Part shown: positions 16,536 to 24,250 of the stretch, in pieces
Layout of the letters: each line of letters begins with the position of its first letter
How positions within the stretch are numbered: the first letter of the stretch is position 1
Assembly: GCF_014640075.1 (NCBI RefSeq)
Contig: NZ_BMGG01000010.1
Span: forward strand, 124,001-188,000
Origin: Chelatococcus reniformis
GTDB taxonomy: Bacteria; Pseudomonadota; Alphaproteobacteria; Rhizobiales; Beijerinckiaceae
Reading direction: 5' to 3'
DNA: 64,000 nt
Notes under the pieces: model-generated
What the model was told of the DNA's origin: nothing
Seen by the model: the letters and a program-made list of their open reading frames with translations, nothing else
Databases searched by the model: none
Position numbers and translations under genes: made by a program

Positions 16536-17417
16536 GTGGCACAGGCTGACAAGCGGGGAAGCGGGTCCCTTCGGCAGAACGCCTACGAAACCATTCTGCA
16601 GGCCATCATCTTCGGTGATCTGGCGCCGGGCTCCAGCATCGACGACAAGCAGGTGGCGGACGATTTCGGCCTCGGGCTTGCCGTGGTGCGGGATGCTCTG
16701 ATGCGCCTGGCGCTGGAAAACATGGTCGAGCGCCATGCCCGCATCGGCACGCGCGTGCCGGACCTCGGCCTGCGCGAGGTGCAGGAGGTGTTCGAGGCCC
16801 GCGTCATCCTCGAGGGCGCGTGCGCCGCGCTGGCGGCCGAGCGGGCCTCGGCGGTCGAGGTCGAAGCGCTACGGGCATCGTTCGCCGGCTACGAGGAGGT
16901 GATCGAGCGCCGCGAGTTCCGCCGCCTGGTGGCGATGGACCAGGCCTTCCACCGCACCCTGGCGGACGCCTGCCACAACGGCCACATGGGCCGCAGCCTG
17001 GTGCTGCTGCACAACAACGCCTCGCGCTTCTGGTACTTCGGCCTGCTGCGGCTCGATGCGGTGACCTTGCGCGCCGACATCAAGGCGCATCTGGTCGTGG
17101 CGGATGCCATCGCCGCTCACGACGCGGTGGCGGCCGAGCAGGCCATGCGCGGCGTCCTCGGCCACTTCCCGGCCGACATGCGCAACTTCCTGATCGCGCC
17201 GCCGATCTTCGACCGGCTGACGGCGACGCGCGAGGCGCCGGCAGAACCCAAGGCCAGGCCGGCTGCCGAGAAGCCGCCAGCCGAGTCGCCGGTCACCGCC
17301 AAGGGGCCGGCCCGCAGCCGCAAAGCGGCGGCGAAGGGGCCGGCGAGCACCAGCCAGACGGGGGTGGAGAAGCCCGCTCCGGCGGGAAAGGCCAGACGAA
17401 AGCCGGCTCGGGCTTAG
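16536..17417 (+). CDS. GntR family transcriptional regulator, FCD domain
   Basis: A 293-residue regulator of the FadR/FCD subgroup. The winged helix-turn-helix spans about residues 12-75 (A-Y-E-T-I-L-Q-A-I then V-A-D-D-F-G-L, R-D-A-L-M-R-L), and the all-helical FCD ligand domain about 80-225 with the metal-type D-x-x-F-H pattern (DQAFH). After residue 235 comes an Ala/Pro/Lys/Arg-rich tail of about 55 residues, not usual in this family, reminiscent of histone-like tails in some high-GC bacteria. The GTG at 16536 follows GATGGGG. It is the only regulator between 4 and 23 kb and the likely owner of the CTGAAATGTC motif found beside its gene and four others. Confidence 0.88.
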   Translation: MAQADKRGSGSLRQNAYETILQAIIFGDLAPGSSIDDKQVADDFGLGLAVVRDALMRLALENMVERHARIGTRVPDLGLREVQEVFEARVILEGACAALAAERASAVEVEALRASFAGYEEVIERREFRRLVAMDQAFHRTLADACHNGHMGRSLVLLHNNASRFWYFGLLRLDAVTLRADIKAHLVVADAIAAHDAVAAEQAMRGVLGHFPADMRNFLIAPPIFDRLTATREAPAEPKARPAAEKPPAESPVTAKGPARSRKAAAKGPASTSQTGVEKPAPAGKARRKPARA

Positions 17418-17481
17418 CGCCGGCTCGCCGGGTCCGGCCCGGGCCCGACGCGTCGGGCGGACGCGCTTTCCTCCGACTTCG

Positions 17482-18639
17482 TCATGACCGGGCGTGATCC
17501 GGCCGTTCATCCACCCGGTCGAACTGTCCCGCCGTCACCAGCCCACGGCAGCGGAAGCGGTGGCCGCCGCGGAGCACCTCGGAGCGGGCGTCGTGGTAGG
17601 CGAAGTCTCCCTCGTCGATGGAGAGCAGGGTGGCTTCGCCGACCGATCCGGGCTTGAGCGAGCCGAGGTCGGGGCGGCGAAGGGCCACGGCGGGAGCCGT
17701 GGTGACCATGCGGACGATGTCGGGCAGGCCGAGGCCGAGGCAATAGAACTTCGACAGGGTCGTCATCAGGTCGAACACCGGCCCGTCGACGTTGAGCGCA
17801 TGCACGTCGCTGGAGATGATGTCCGGCAGGAAGCCCTTCTCGATCATCGCCCGGGCGACACGGAAGCCGAACGAGAAGCCGCCGTGGCCGATGTCGAACA
17901 GCACGCCGCGCTCACGCGCCAGCAGCACCTCCTCGAAGATGTCGCCGTCGCGGCGCACCGGGGCGTTCGGGAACGGCTTGAAGCAGTGGGTGAGGATGTC
18001 GCCCGGGCGCAGGCGCGCGAAGACCTCCCGCCGCGACGGCGGCGGATCGTCGAGATGGGTCATCACCGGCAGGCCGGTCTCCTCCGCCGCCTCCACCGCA
18101 AGGTCGAGCGGCGCTGCGCCGCTGTCACCTCCGGCGATCTTGCCGACGCGGACCTTGATGCCGACGACGAGGTCCCTGTTCTCGTCGATCACGCGCACGC
18201 ATTCGCGCGGGTCGAGCAGTCGCATGTCGCCGCACTCCCCCACCATCACAGCCTTGCTGTAGGCGAAGATGCCCGGGTACGAGATGTTGATGAAGGGCAG
18301 GATGCGCACCGGCGAGGGCTCGATGACGAAATGCCGGAAGCCCAGGAAGTTGCCCGGACCCGCGGTGCCGGCATCGACCATCGTGGTGACGCCACTGAGC
18401 GGCGCCATGCGGCGCGCATCGAGGCTCATCGCGCTCGCGCCCCAGTACACATGGCAGTGCATGTCGATCATCCCGGGGGTCACGATCAGCCCGGCGGCAT
18501 CGACGGTCCGCCGCGCCTCCTCCGCCAGATGTGGCGCGACGGCGGCGACCTTGCCGTCGCGGAAGCCGACGTCCAGCGTGCCGTCGAGCCCCTGGCCCGG
18601 ATCGATGACGCGGCCTCCGCGCAGGATCAGGTCTAGCAT
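17482..18639 (-). CDS. Amidohydrolase/deacetylase family metallohydrolase
   Basis: A 385-residue metal-dependent hydrolase of the amidohydrolase superfamily, close to the dihydroorotase-like 'amidohydrolase/deacetylase' group. Ligands seen are HCH in PGMIDMHCHVYWG, a Lys in VVGIKVRVG, His in THLDD and THCF, and the Asp of IISSDVHA. Such enzymes hydrolyse cyclic amides, N-acyl groups or carbamoyl derivatives. The ATG at 18639, with GAGAAAGG just upstream, is preferred; the frame continues upstream but this part overlaps the regulatory region and is not family-like. It is divergent from the NTF2-fgd-cofD genes and shares their operator region. Confidence 0.82.
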   Translation of the reverse strand: MLDLILRGGRVIDPGQGLDGTLDVGFRDGKVAAVAPHLAEEARRTVDAAGLIVTPGMIDMHCHVYWGASAMSLDARRMAPLSGVTTMVDAGTAGPGNFLGFRHFVIEPSPVRILPFINISYPGIFAYSKAVMVGECGDMRLLDPRECVRVIDENRDLVVGIKVRVGKIAGGDSGAAPLDLAVEAAEETGLPVMTHLDDPPPSRREVFARLRPGDILTHCFKPFPNAPVRRDGDIFEEVLLARERGVLFDIGHGGFSFGFRVARAMIEKGFLPDIISSDVHALNVDGPVFDLMTTLSKFYCLGLGLPDIVRMVTTAPAVALRRPDLGSLKPGSVGEATLLSIDEGDFAYHDARSEVLRGGHRFRCRGLVTAGQFDRVDERPDHARS

Positions 18640-18753
18640 CGCGCCTTTCTCTCTCCGTGTCGATTGGACGGGATCACGTCTGCCGATGGCCGCGTGTAGC
18701 CCGAGACCGGCACAATAGCGGCAGCAGGGCTGCGGTCCAGCTGCGGGATCGAT

Positions 18754-18764
18754 CTGAAATGTCA
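18754..18764. promoter_or_regulatory. GntR operator candidate before the amidohydrolase
   Basis: CTGAAATGTCA at 18754-18764, 115 bp upstream of the minus-strand amidohydrolase start. Unlike the other copies it has no TTGAC at the fixed distance on the plus strand. Confidence 0.5.
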
Positions 18765-18842
18765 TTTTGGGAGACTTGGTAAGTTGTTGGGCATGCGCCT
18801 GGATTTCGAGCTGATCGGGTCGCGTGAGCCGGCGCCGCGCGC

Positions 18843-18888
18843 TTGACTCGCCAGCCATCCAGCCTCGATACTAAGACTGAAATGTCAG
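18843..18888 (+). promoter_or_regulatory. TTGAC plus CTGAAATGTCAG element before the NTF2-fgd-cofD genes
   Basis: TTGACT at 18843-18848 is followed, 29 nt after TTGAC, by CTGAAATGTCAG at 18877-18888, and the conservation with the 13077 site continues for a few bases (GATA). The next start codon is 131 bp downstream. Confidence 0.6.
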
Positions 18889-19019
18889 ATATCAAGTTAA
18901 GAACTCGAATCTGATCGAGGCCAGGAAGGGCAGGCACTGGCCGCCGCTGCACGCGGGAGCCGGTCCGACGCGACATTTGCAGAGGCAGCGCCTGGCTGCC
19001 GCAACCATTTGGGGGTTCC

Positions 19020-19487
19020 ATGCCGGACATACATTGGGTGGGTGGATCGGACGAGGATCGGGAGGCCGTCGCCGCACAGCACGAGGCCTATCTCGTCGCC
19101 AATTCGAAGTTCGACTGGGATCATCTCATGTCGGTCTACAGCGAGTCGTCGTGGGCGACCTATTTCAATTTGAACGGACATACCTACGACGGGCGTGATC
19201 ACTGGATCAAATTGTGGAAGTACTACATTACCCAGCAGGAGACTGGCTACTGGCGTCCGTTCGACATGAAGGGGGTGATCTCCGGCGACCTCGCAACCGT
19301 CTGGTGTCACCGCAACACCCAGTCGACATGGTTCGGTGGCGACGACCCGATGTCGCCGCGCCGGGAAGGGAAGCCTTTCATCTCGCGCTCGACCATGATC
19401 TTCTGCCGCCAGGACGGCGATTGGCGCTGCGTTCACGTCCATTTCTCCGAAAGCCGCAGCGAGGAGCCGCGCCCGGGCGGCATCTGA
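19020..19487 (+). CDS. NTF2-like (SnoaL-type) protein
   Basis: A 155-residue protein with the cone-like NTF2 fold pattern: an N-terminal helix pair (E-A-V-A-A-Q-H-E-A-Y-L-V-A-N-S), a Y-x-G-R-x-x-W-I-K-L-W segment and C-terminal strands ending in W-R-C-V-H-V-H-F-S. Family members are small isomerases, hydratases, dehydratases or ring-hydroxylase beta subunits; the aromatic and histidine-rich interior suggests catalysis on a small organic molecule. It is separated by 20 bp from the F420-dependent dehydrogenase homologue and is probably co-transcribed with it and cofD. Confidence 0.7.
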   Translation: MPDIHWVGGSDEDREAVAAQHEAYLVANSKFDWDHLMSVYSESSWATYFNLNGHTYDGRDHWIKLWKYYITQQETGYWRPFDMKGVISGDLATVWCHRNTQSTWFGGDDPMSPRREGKPFISRSTMIFCRQDGDWRCVHVHFSESRSEEPRPGGI

Positions 19488-19507
19488 AGCCATAGGGAGC
19501 GTTCGCG

Positions 19508-20512
19508 GTGATGAGGATCGGATACAAAGCGTCGGCGGAGCAGTTCGGCCCGCGGGATCTCCTGCGGTTCGCCGTCCTGGCCGAGGAGAAGGGATTCGAT
19601 TCGGTCTTCGTCAGCGATCACTTCCAGCCGTGGCGCCACACCGGCGGCCATGCGCCGTTCTCGTTCGCCTGGCTCGGCGCCGTCGGCGCGGCGACCTCGC
19701 GCATCGTCATGGGAACGAGCGTCACGACGCCGACCTTCCGCCACCATCCCTCGACGGTCGCCCAATGCTTCGCCACTCTGGGCGACATGTTTCCCGACCG
19801 GGTCGTGCTCGGCATCGGCACCGGCGAATCGCTCAACGAGGTGCCGCCGACCGGCATGGAATGGCCCGAGCCCAAGGAGCGCCTGGCGCGCCTGCGCGAG
19901 GCGGTGGCCCTCATCCGCCGGCTGTGGAGCGAGGAGCGGGTCAGCTTCGAGGGCCAGTATTACAAGACCGAGAACGCCACGATCTACGACCGGCCGGCGC
20001 ACATGGTGCCGATCTTCATCGCCGGCGCCGGGCCGTTGATCGCCAAGTTCGCCGGTCGGGCCGCGGACGGCTTCATCTGCACCAGCGGCAAGGCGACCGA
20101 GCTCTACCGCGACACCCTGCTGCCCAACGTCGCCGTCGGCCTCGAGGCGGCGGGGCGGCCGAGCGATGCGATCGAGCGCATGATCGAGATGAAGGTCTCC
20201 TTCGACATCGACCTGGCGCGGGCGCGCGAGGATACCCGCTTCTGGGGGGCGCTGGCGCTCTCGCCGGAGGAGAAGATGTCGGTGGAGGATCCGGTGGAGA
20301 TGGAGCGCCTCGCCGATGCGCTGCCGCTCGAGCGGGTCACCAGCCGCTGGATCGTCTCCGCCGATGCGGACGAGGTCGTCGAGGCCGTGCGCCCCTATGT
20401 CGAGCTCGGCTTCCGCCACCTGGTGTTCCACGCGCCCGGCTTCGATCAGCCCCGCTTTATCGAATCGTTCGCCGACGCGGTGGTGCCCAAGCTGCGCCGT
20501 GCCTTCGGCTGA
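19508..20512 (+). CDS. fgd: F420-dependent glucose-6-phosphate dehydrogenase homologue
   Basis: A 334-residue LLM-family protein very close to mycobacterial Fgd1, which oxidises glucose 6-phosphate and reduces F420. Aligned from memory with M. tuberculosis Fgd1, the catalytic His40, Trp44 and Glu109 correspond to His38, Trp42 and Glu107, and the phosphate ligands Lys198, Lys259 and Arg283 to Lys195, Lys256 and Arg280, all conserved. The Y-K-A-S-A-E-Q-F start and S-D-H-F-Q-P-W-R-H block are nearly identical. GTG 19508 or ATG 19511 are both possible starts after AGGGAG. The stop is 7 bp from cofD, tying cofactor synthesis to cofactor reduction. A related sugar-phosphate or alcohol dehydrogenase remains possible. 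Confidence 0.8.
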   Translation: MMRIGYKASAEQFGPRDLLRFAVLAEEKGFDSVFVSDHFQPWRHTGGHAPFSFAWLGAVGAATSRIVMGTSVTTPTFRHHPSTVAQCFATLGDMFPDRVVLGIGTGESLNEVPPTGMEWPEPKERLARLREAVALIRRLWSEERVSFEGQYYKTENATIYDRPAHMVPIFIAGAGPLIAKFAGRAADGFICTSGKATELYRDTLLPNVAVGLEAAGRPSDAIERMIEMKVSFDIDLARAREDTRFWGALALSPEEKMSVEDPVEMERLADALPLERVTSRWIVSADADEVVEAVRPYVELGFRHLVFHAPGFDQPRFIESFADAVVPKLRRAFG

Positions 20513-20519
20513 ACGGACC

Positions 20520-21488
<969 letters not shown>

Positions 21489-21605
21489 GCCTGCGGCGGT
21501 CCCGCCTGCCGACATCGATCTCCGGTGCTCACAGATTAAGCGCCGGGGCGCGCAGAATAAACGAACGCCAATCAGGATGTTTTGTGTTCGTCCGCGTAAT
21601 GACTC

Positions 21606-21619
21606 GGCTCAATCCTTGC
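21606..21619 (+). promoter_or_regulatory. Possible sigma-54 promoter
   Basis: CGGCTCAATCCTTGCA keeps the GG-N10-GC spacing of sigma-54 promoters (GG 21606-21607, GC 21618-21619), with three mismatches to TGGCACG-N4-TTGCA. It is about 115 bp upstream of the NtaA-type monooxygenase gene. Confidence 0.3.
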
Positions 21620-21732
21620 ATGAACTGGCAATAGGCCGGGAGCCGTAGTCGACGTCGCGTGCTCTCTTGCGCGGCGCCTTCGTCGCATGCCGGCGTCGTT
21701 TGGTGTCCTCACGCACGAAGGGGTGGGCGTCG

Positions 21733-23067
21733 ATGAAGCGGAAGATGCATCTCGGCTTCGATCTGTCCTGGACGCACCTGGAGGGGCGCTGGCGCCTGCC
21801 CGGCTCATGGAGCGGCGTCACCTTTCCCGACGTGCGGCTCTACGAGGAGATCGCGCTGCTGGCGGAGCGCGGGCTGATCGATTTCATCTTCTTCGGCGAC
21901 GGCACCGGCATCCCCAGCACGTGGCAGGGCTCGCCCGATGCGGCGGTCAAATGGGGCATCGGCTGGCCGCGGCAGGACATGAGCCCCTACATTGCGCTGA
22001 TGTCGCGGCTGACGCGGCACGTGGGTTTCGGGCTCACTTATTCGTCCACCTTCATGCACCCGTTCTACGTGGCGCGCTTGCTCAACTCGTTGGACCACGT
22101 CACCGGCGGCCGCATGGCCTTCAACGTCATCACCTCGACGCGGCGGGCGGACGCCGCTAATTACGGCTTCGACGAGCTCATGGATCATGACTTGCGCTAC
22201 GAGCGCATGGAGGAGTTCATCGCCGTCTGCAAGGCGCTGTGGGACAGCGTCGCGCCCGATGCGTTCGTCTGGGACCGCGAGACCGGCATCGTCGCAGATA
22301 CCGCCAAGGTTCGCCCGATCGACCACGTCGGCCGCTTCTTCAAGGTGAAGGGCCCGCTCGCGTCGGTGCCGTCGCCACAGGGGCGGCCGGTGCTGATCCA
22401 GGCCGGCGCCTCGCCGCGGGGCATCAGGGCCTCGGCGCAGATCGCCGATCACGTCTTCGCCATGAGCCCGGGGCTGGAGCGCCAGACGCGGCACCGGGCT
22501 GTGCTGGATCAGGCGCTGGCCGACCAGGGCCGCAACCCACAGGGCGTCGGCATCCTGTGGGACGTGGTTCTCATCGTGGCCGAGACCGAGGCGGAGGCGA
22601 AGCGGCGCCGCGAGCAGCTGCTGACTGTCGTGCCGCCCGAGGCCGTCGGCGCCTTTCTCTCCCACCAGATCGGCTACGACCTGTCCAAGCTGCCGGCCCA
22701 GTTCACCATCCTGGGGATCAACGAGGAAATCACCGCCGGCCAGGCGTCGCCAGTCGCTTTCCTCAACATGACGCGCCACCTGGATCCGCAGGCGACGATG
22801 TCGCGCGAGGAGTTCTACGATGTCCTGCTACGGCGTACGGCGTCCTACGAGGAGACGCTGGCCGGATCGCCGGCCCAGATCGCCGACTACCTGGAAGAGG
22901 TGTTCGAGGCGACGGGCGAGCGCGGGGGCTTCATGATCGCCCACCCGCCGGTGACGCCGCGCGATCTCGCCAGCGTCGTCGACTATCTGGTGCCGGAGCT
23001 GCAGCGGCGCGGCCGTTTCCGGACCGCCTACGGAAGCCGGCTGCTCAAGGACAATCTGGCAGATTGA
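21733..23067 (+). CDS. NtaA/SnaA/DszA family FMN-dependent monooxygenase
   Basis: A 444-residue member of the LLM branch that includes nitrilotriacetate/EDTA monooxygenase (NtaA), DszA and SnaA, larger than the F420-type members. The N-terminal D-L-S-W-T-H-L-E-G-x-W-R, F-F-G-D-G-T-G, the L-L-N-S-L-D-H-V-T-G-G-R-x-x-F-N-V-I-T-S block and the Q-A-G-A-S-P-R-G stretch are characteristic. These enzymes use reduced FMN from a separate reductase and oxygen to cleave C-N or C-S bonds; no flavin reductase gene is adjacent. The ATG at 21733 gives the family-type start. It is probably transcribed on its own, given 244 bp to cofD and a possible sigma-54 site. Confidence 0.85.
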   Translation: MKRKMHLGFDLSWTHLEGRWRLPGSWSGVTFPDVRLYEEIALLAERGLIDFIFFGDGTGIPSTWQGSPDAAVKWGIGWPRQDMSPYIALMSRLTRHVGFGLTYSSTFMHPFYVARLLNSLDHVTGGRMAFNVITSTRRADAANYGFDELMDHDLRYERMEEFIAVCKALWDSVAPDAFVWDRETGIVADTAKVRPIDHVGRFFKVKGPLASVPSPQGRPVLIQAGASPRGIRASAQIADHVFAMSPGLERQTRHRAVLDQALADQGRNPQGVGILWDVVLIVAETEAEAKRRREQLLTVVPPEAVGAFLSHQIGYDLSKLPAQFTILGINEEITAGQASPVAFLNMTRHLDPQATMSREEFYDVLLRRTASYEETLAGSPAQIADYLEEVFEATGERGGFMIAHPPVTPRDLASVVDYLVPELQRRGRFRTAYGSRLLKDNLAD

Positions 23068-23129
23068 GGAGGCTGGCCGAGAAGGTGTCGACAAAAAGAA
23101 CTTCTTCGCGAAGAAAACGCTGAATTCGC

Positions 23130-23280
23130 ACCTCGAGGTTTTCATATTTTAAATTCAATTTTACACAAAATCTATATATAAATTTTGCGATTTTCTTCGA
23201 AAATTGGCTATGTTGGTGATTTTAAACTTATTTGATTTGGGTCAATAGATATTGACATCAGATGTGTGAATAGTAGCCTC
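23130..23280 (+). promoter_or_regulatory. AT-rich promoter island with FNR/FixK box
   Basis: About 150 bp of strongly AT-rich DNA in otherwise GC-rich surroundings, upstream of the universal stress protein gene. TTGATTTGGGTCAA at 23232-23245 fits TTGA-N6-TCAA, the FNR/FixK box. It is centred about 42 bp upstream of a plausible start near 23280, with a fair -10 AATAGT at 23269-23274, the class II activator geometry. Overlapping it, GTCAATA-GA-TATTGAC (23241-23256) is a perfect 7-2-7 inverted repeat. Confidence 0.5.
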
Positions 23281-23347
23281 CCGTCCTGGGCGACCGTTGA
23301 TTGTCGCGCGGGCGCGCATCGCGTAGAGCGGCTCGGGAGGCGAACGT

Positions 23348-24229
23348 ATGACGGCATCAGGCGCATCTCTGCCACGGCATATTTTGCTGGCGACCGACCT
23401 GAGCGCGCGCTGCGACCGCGCTCAGGATCGAGCGCTCGAACTTGCCAGGGAATGGCAGGCGAAGCTCACCATGGCTCATGTCCTGGATGTGCCGAGCCTG
23501 CCGGACGACGAGGAGGTAAAGCCCGATGCCGGCGACGCCAGGGGGCGGGCATTGGGCCTGATGCACCGAGAGCTCAAGGACATCGGGGATGTGTCCTGGG
23601 AGGTTGAGGTTCGCGAGGGCCGACCGTCGGACGTTGTTCTCGACGTCGCCCGAGAGAAGGGCTGTGACCTGATCGTCACCGGCATCGCCGGCCGCGACAC
23701 GCTCGGGCGGTTCCTGCTCGGCAGCACGAGCCTTGACGTGGTCCAGCATGCCGAGGCGCCCGTGCTGGTGGTCAAGTCGCGATGTCATGCGCCCTATCGA
23801 GGCGCCGTCGTGGCCAGCGATCTGTCGCCGGCTTCCGGCAGTGCCTTGGAGGAGGCGACCCGGCTGTTTCGGCCCTCGCAGCTCACCCTGTTCCATGCGT
23901 TCGACATGCCGTATCGCGCCTTCGCCGAGGAGCGGCGTGACTACGAGGATGCCTCGGGGCGGATGGCCCTCGACGAGATGAGGAGCTTTCTGACAAGCCG
24001 CCTCGGGCCGGCCGGCGGCGAGGTAGGCGTCCATGTCGCCTATGGCGATCCGGCGACGCTCCTGGCCGAGTACGCCGCAAAGTTGGATATCGACCTCGTC
24101 GTCGGCGGGACAAACGGACGGACGGGTATTCTGGGCGTGCTCCTGGGGAGCGTCGCTGCGGCGATTCTCGACGAGGTACCCTGCGACGTGCTGATCGTGC
24201 CGAGCAAAGGCGCACGGCAAGCGGCGTAG
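23348..24229 (+). CDS. Tandem universal stress protein (UspA)
   Basis: A 293-residue protein of two Usp domains, about 9-140 and 145-290. Each begins with an I-L-L-A-T-D-L-S or A-V-V-A-S-D-L-S strand and has a C-terminal nucleotide-binding stretch, first G-I-A-G-R-D-T-L-G-x-x-x-L-G-S-T and then G-T-N-G-R-T-G-I-L-G-V-L-L-G-S, the ATP-binding pattern of the UspA subgroup. Tandem Usp proteins are common in oxygen-limitation regulons. The ATG at 23348 follows GGGAGG. It is 21 bp upstream of the P-type ATPase gene and likely co-transcribed with it under the FNR/FixK-like site. Confidence 0.9.
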   Translation: MTASGASLPRHILLATDLSARCDRAQDRALELAREWQAKLTMAHVLDVPSLPDDEEVKPDAGDARGRALGLMHRELKDIGDVSWEVEVREGRPSDVVLDVAREKGCDLIVTGIAGRDTLGRFLLGSTSLDVVQHAEAPVLVVKSRCHAPYRGAVVASDLSPASGSALEEATRLFRPSQLTLFHAFDMPYRAFAEERRDYEDASGRMALDEMRSFLTSRLGPAGGEVGVHVAYGDPATLLAEYAAKLDIDLVVGGTNGRTGILGVLLGSVAAAILDEVPCDVLIVPSKGARQAA

Positions 24230-24250
24230 CGATCCGACAACGGCGGGGCC

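Noticed and set aside
23130-23280. Origin of replication or phage attachment site in the AT-rich island
   Set aside because: No DnaA boxes, tRNA end, integrase or direct repeats; a promoter region explains it better.
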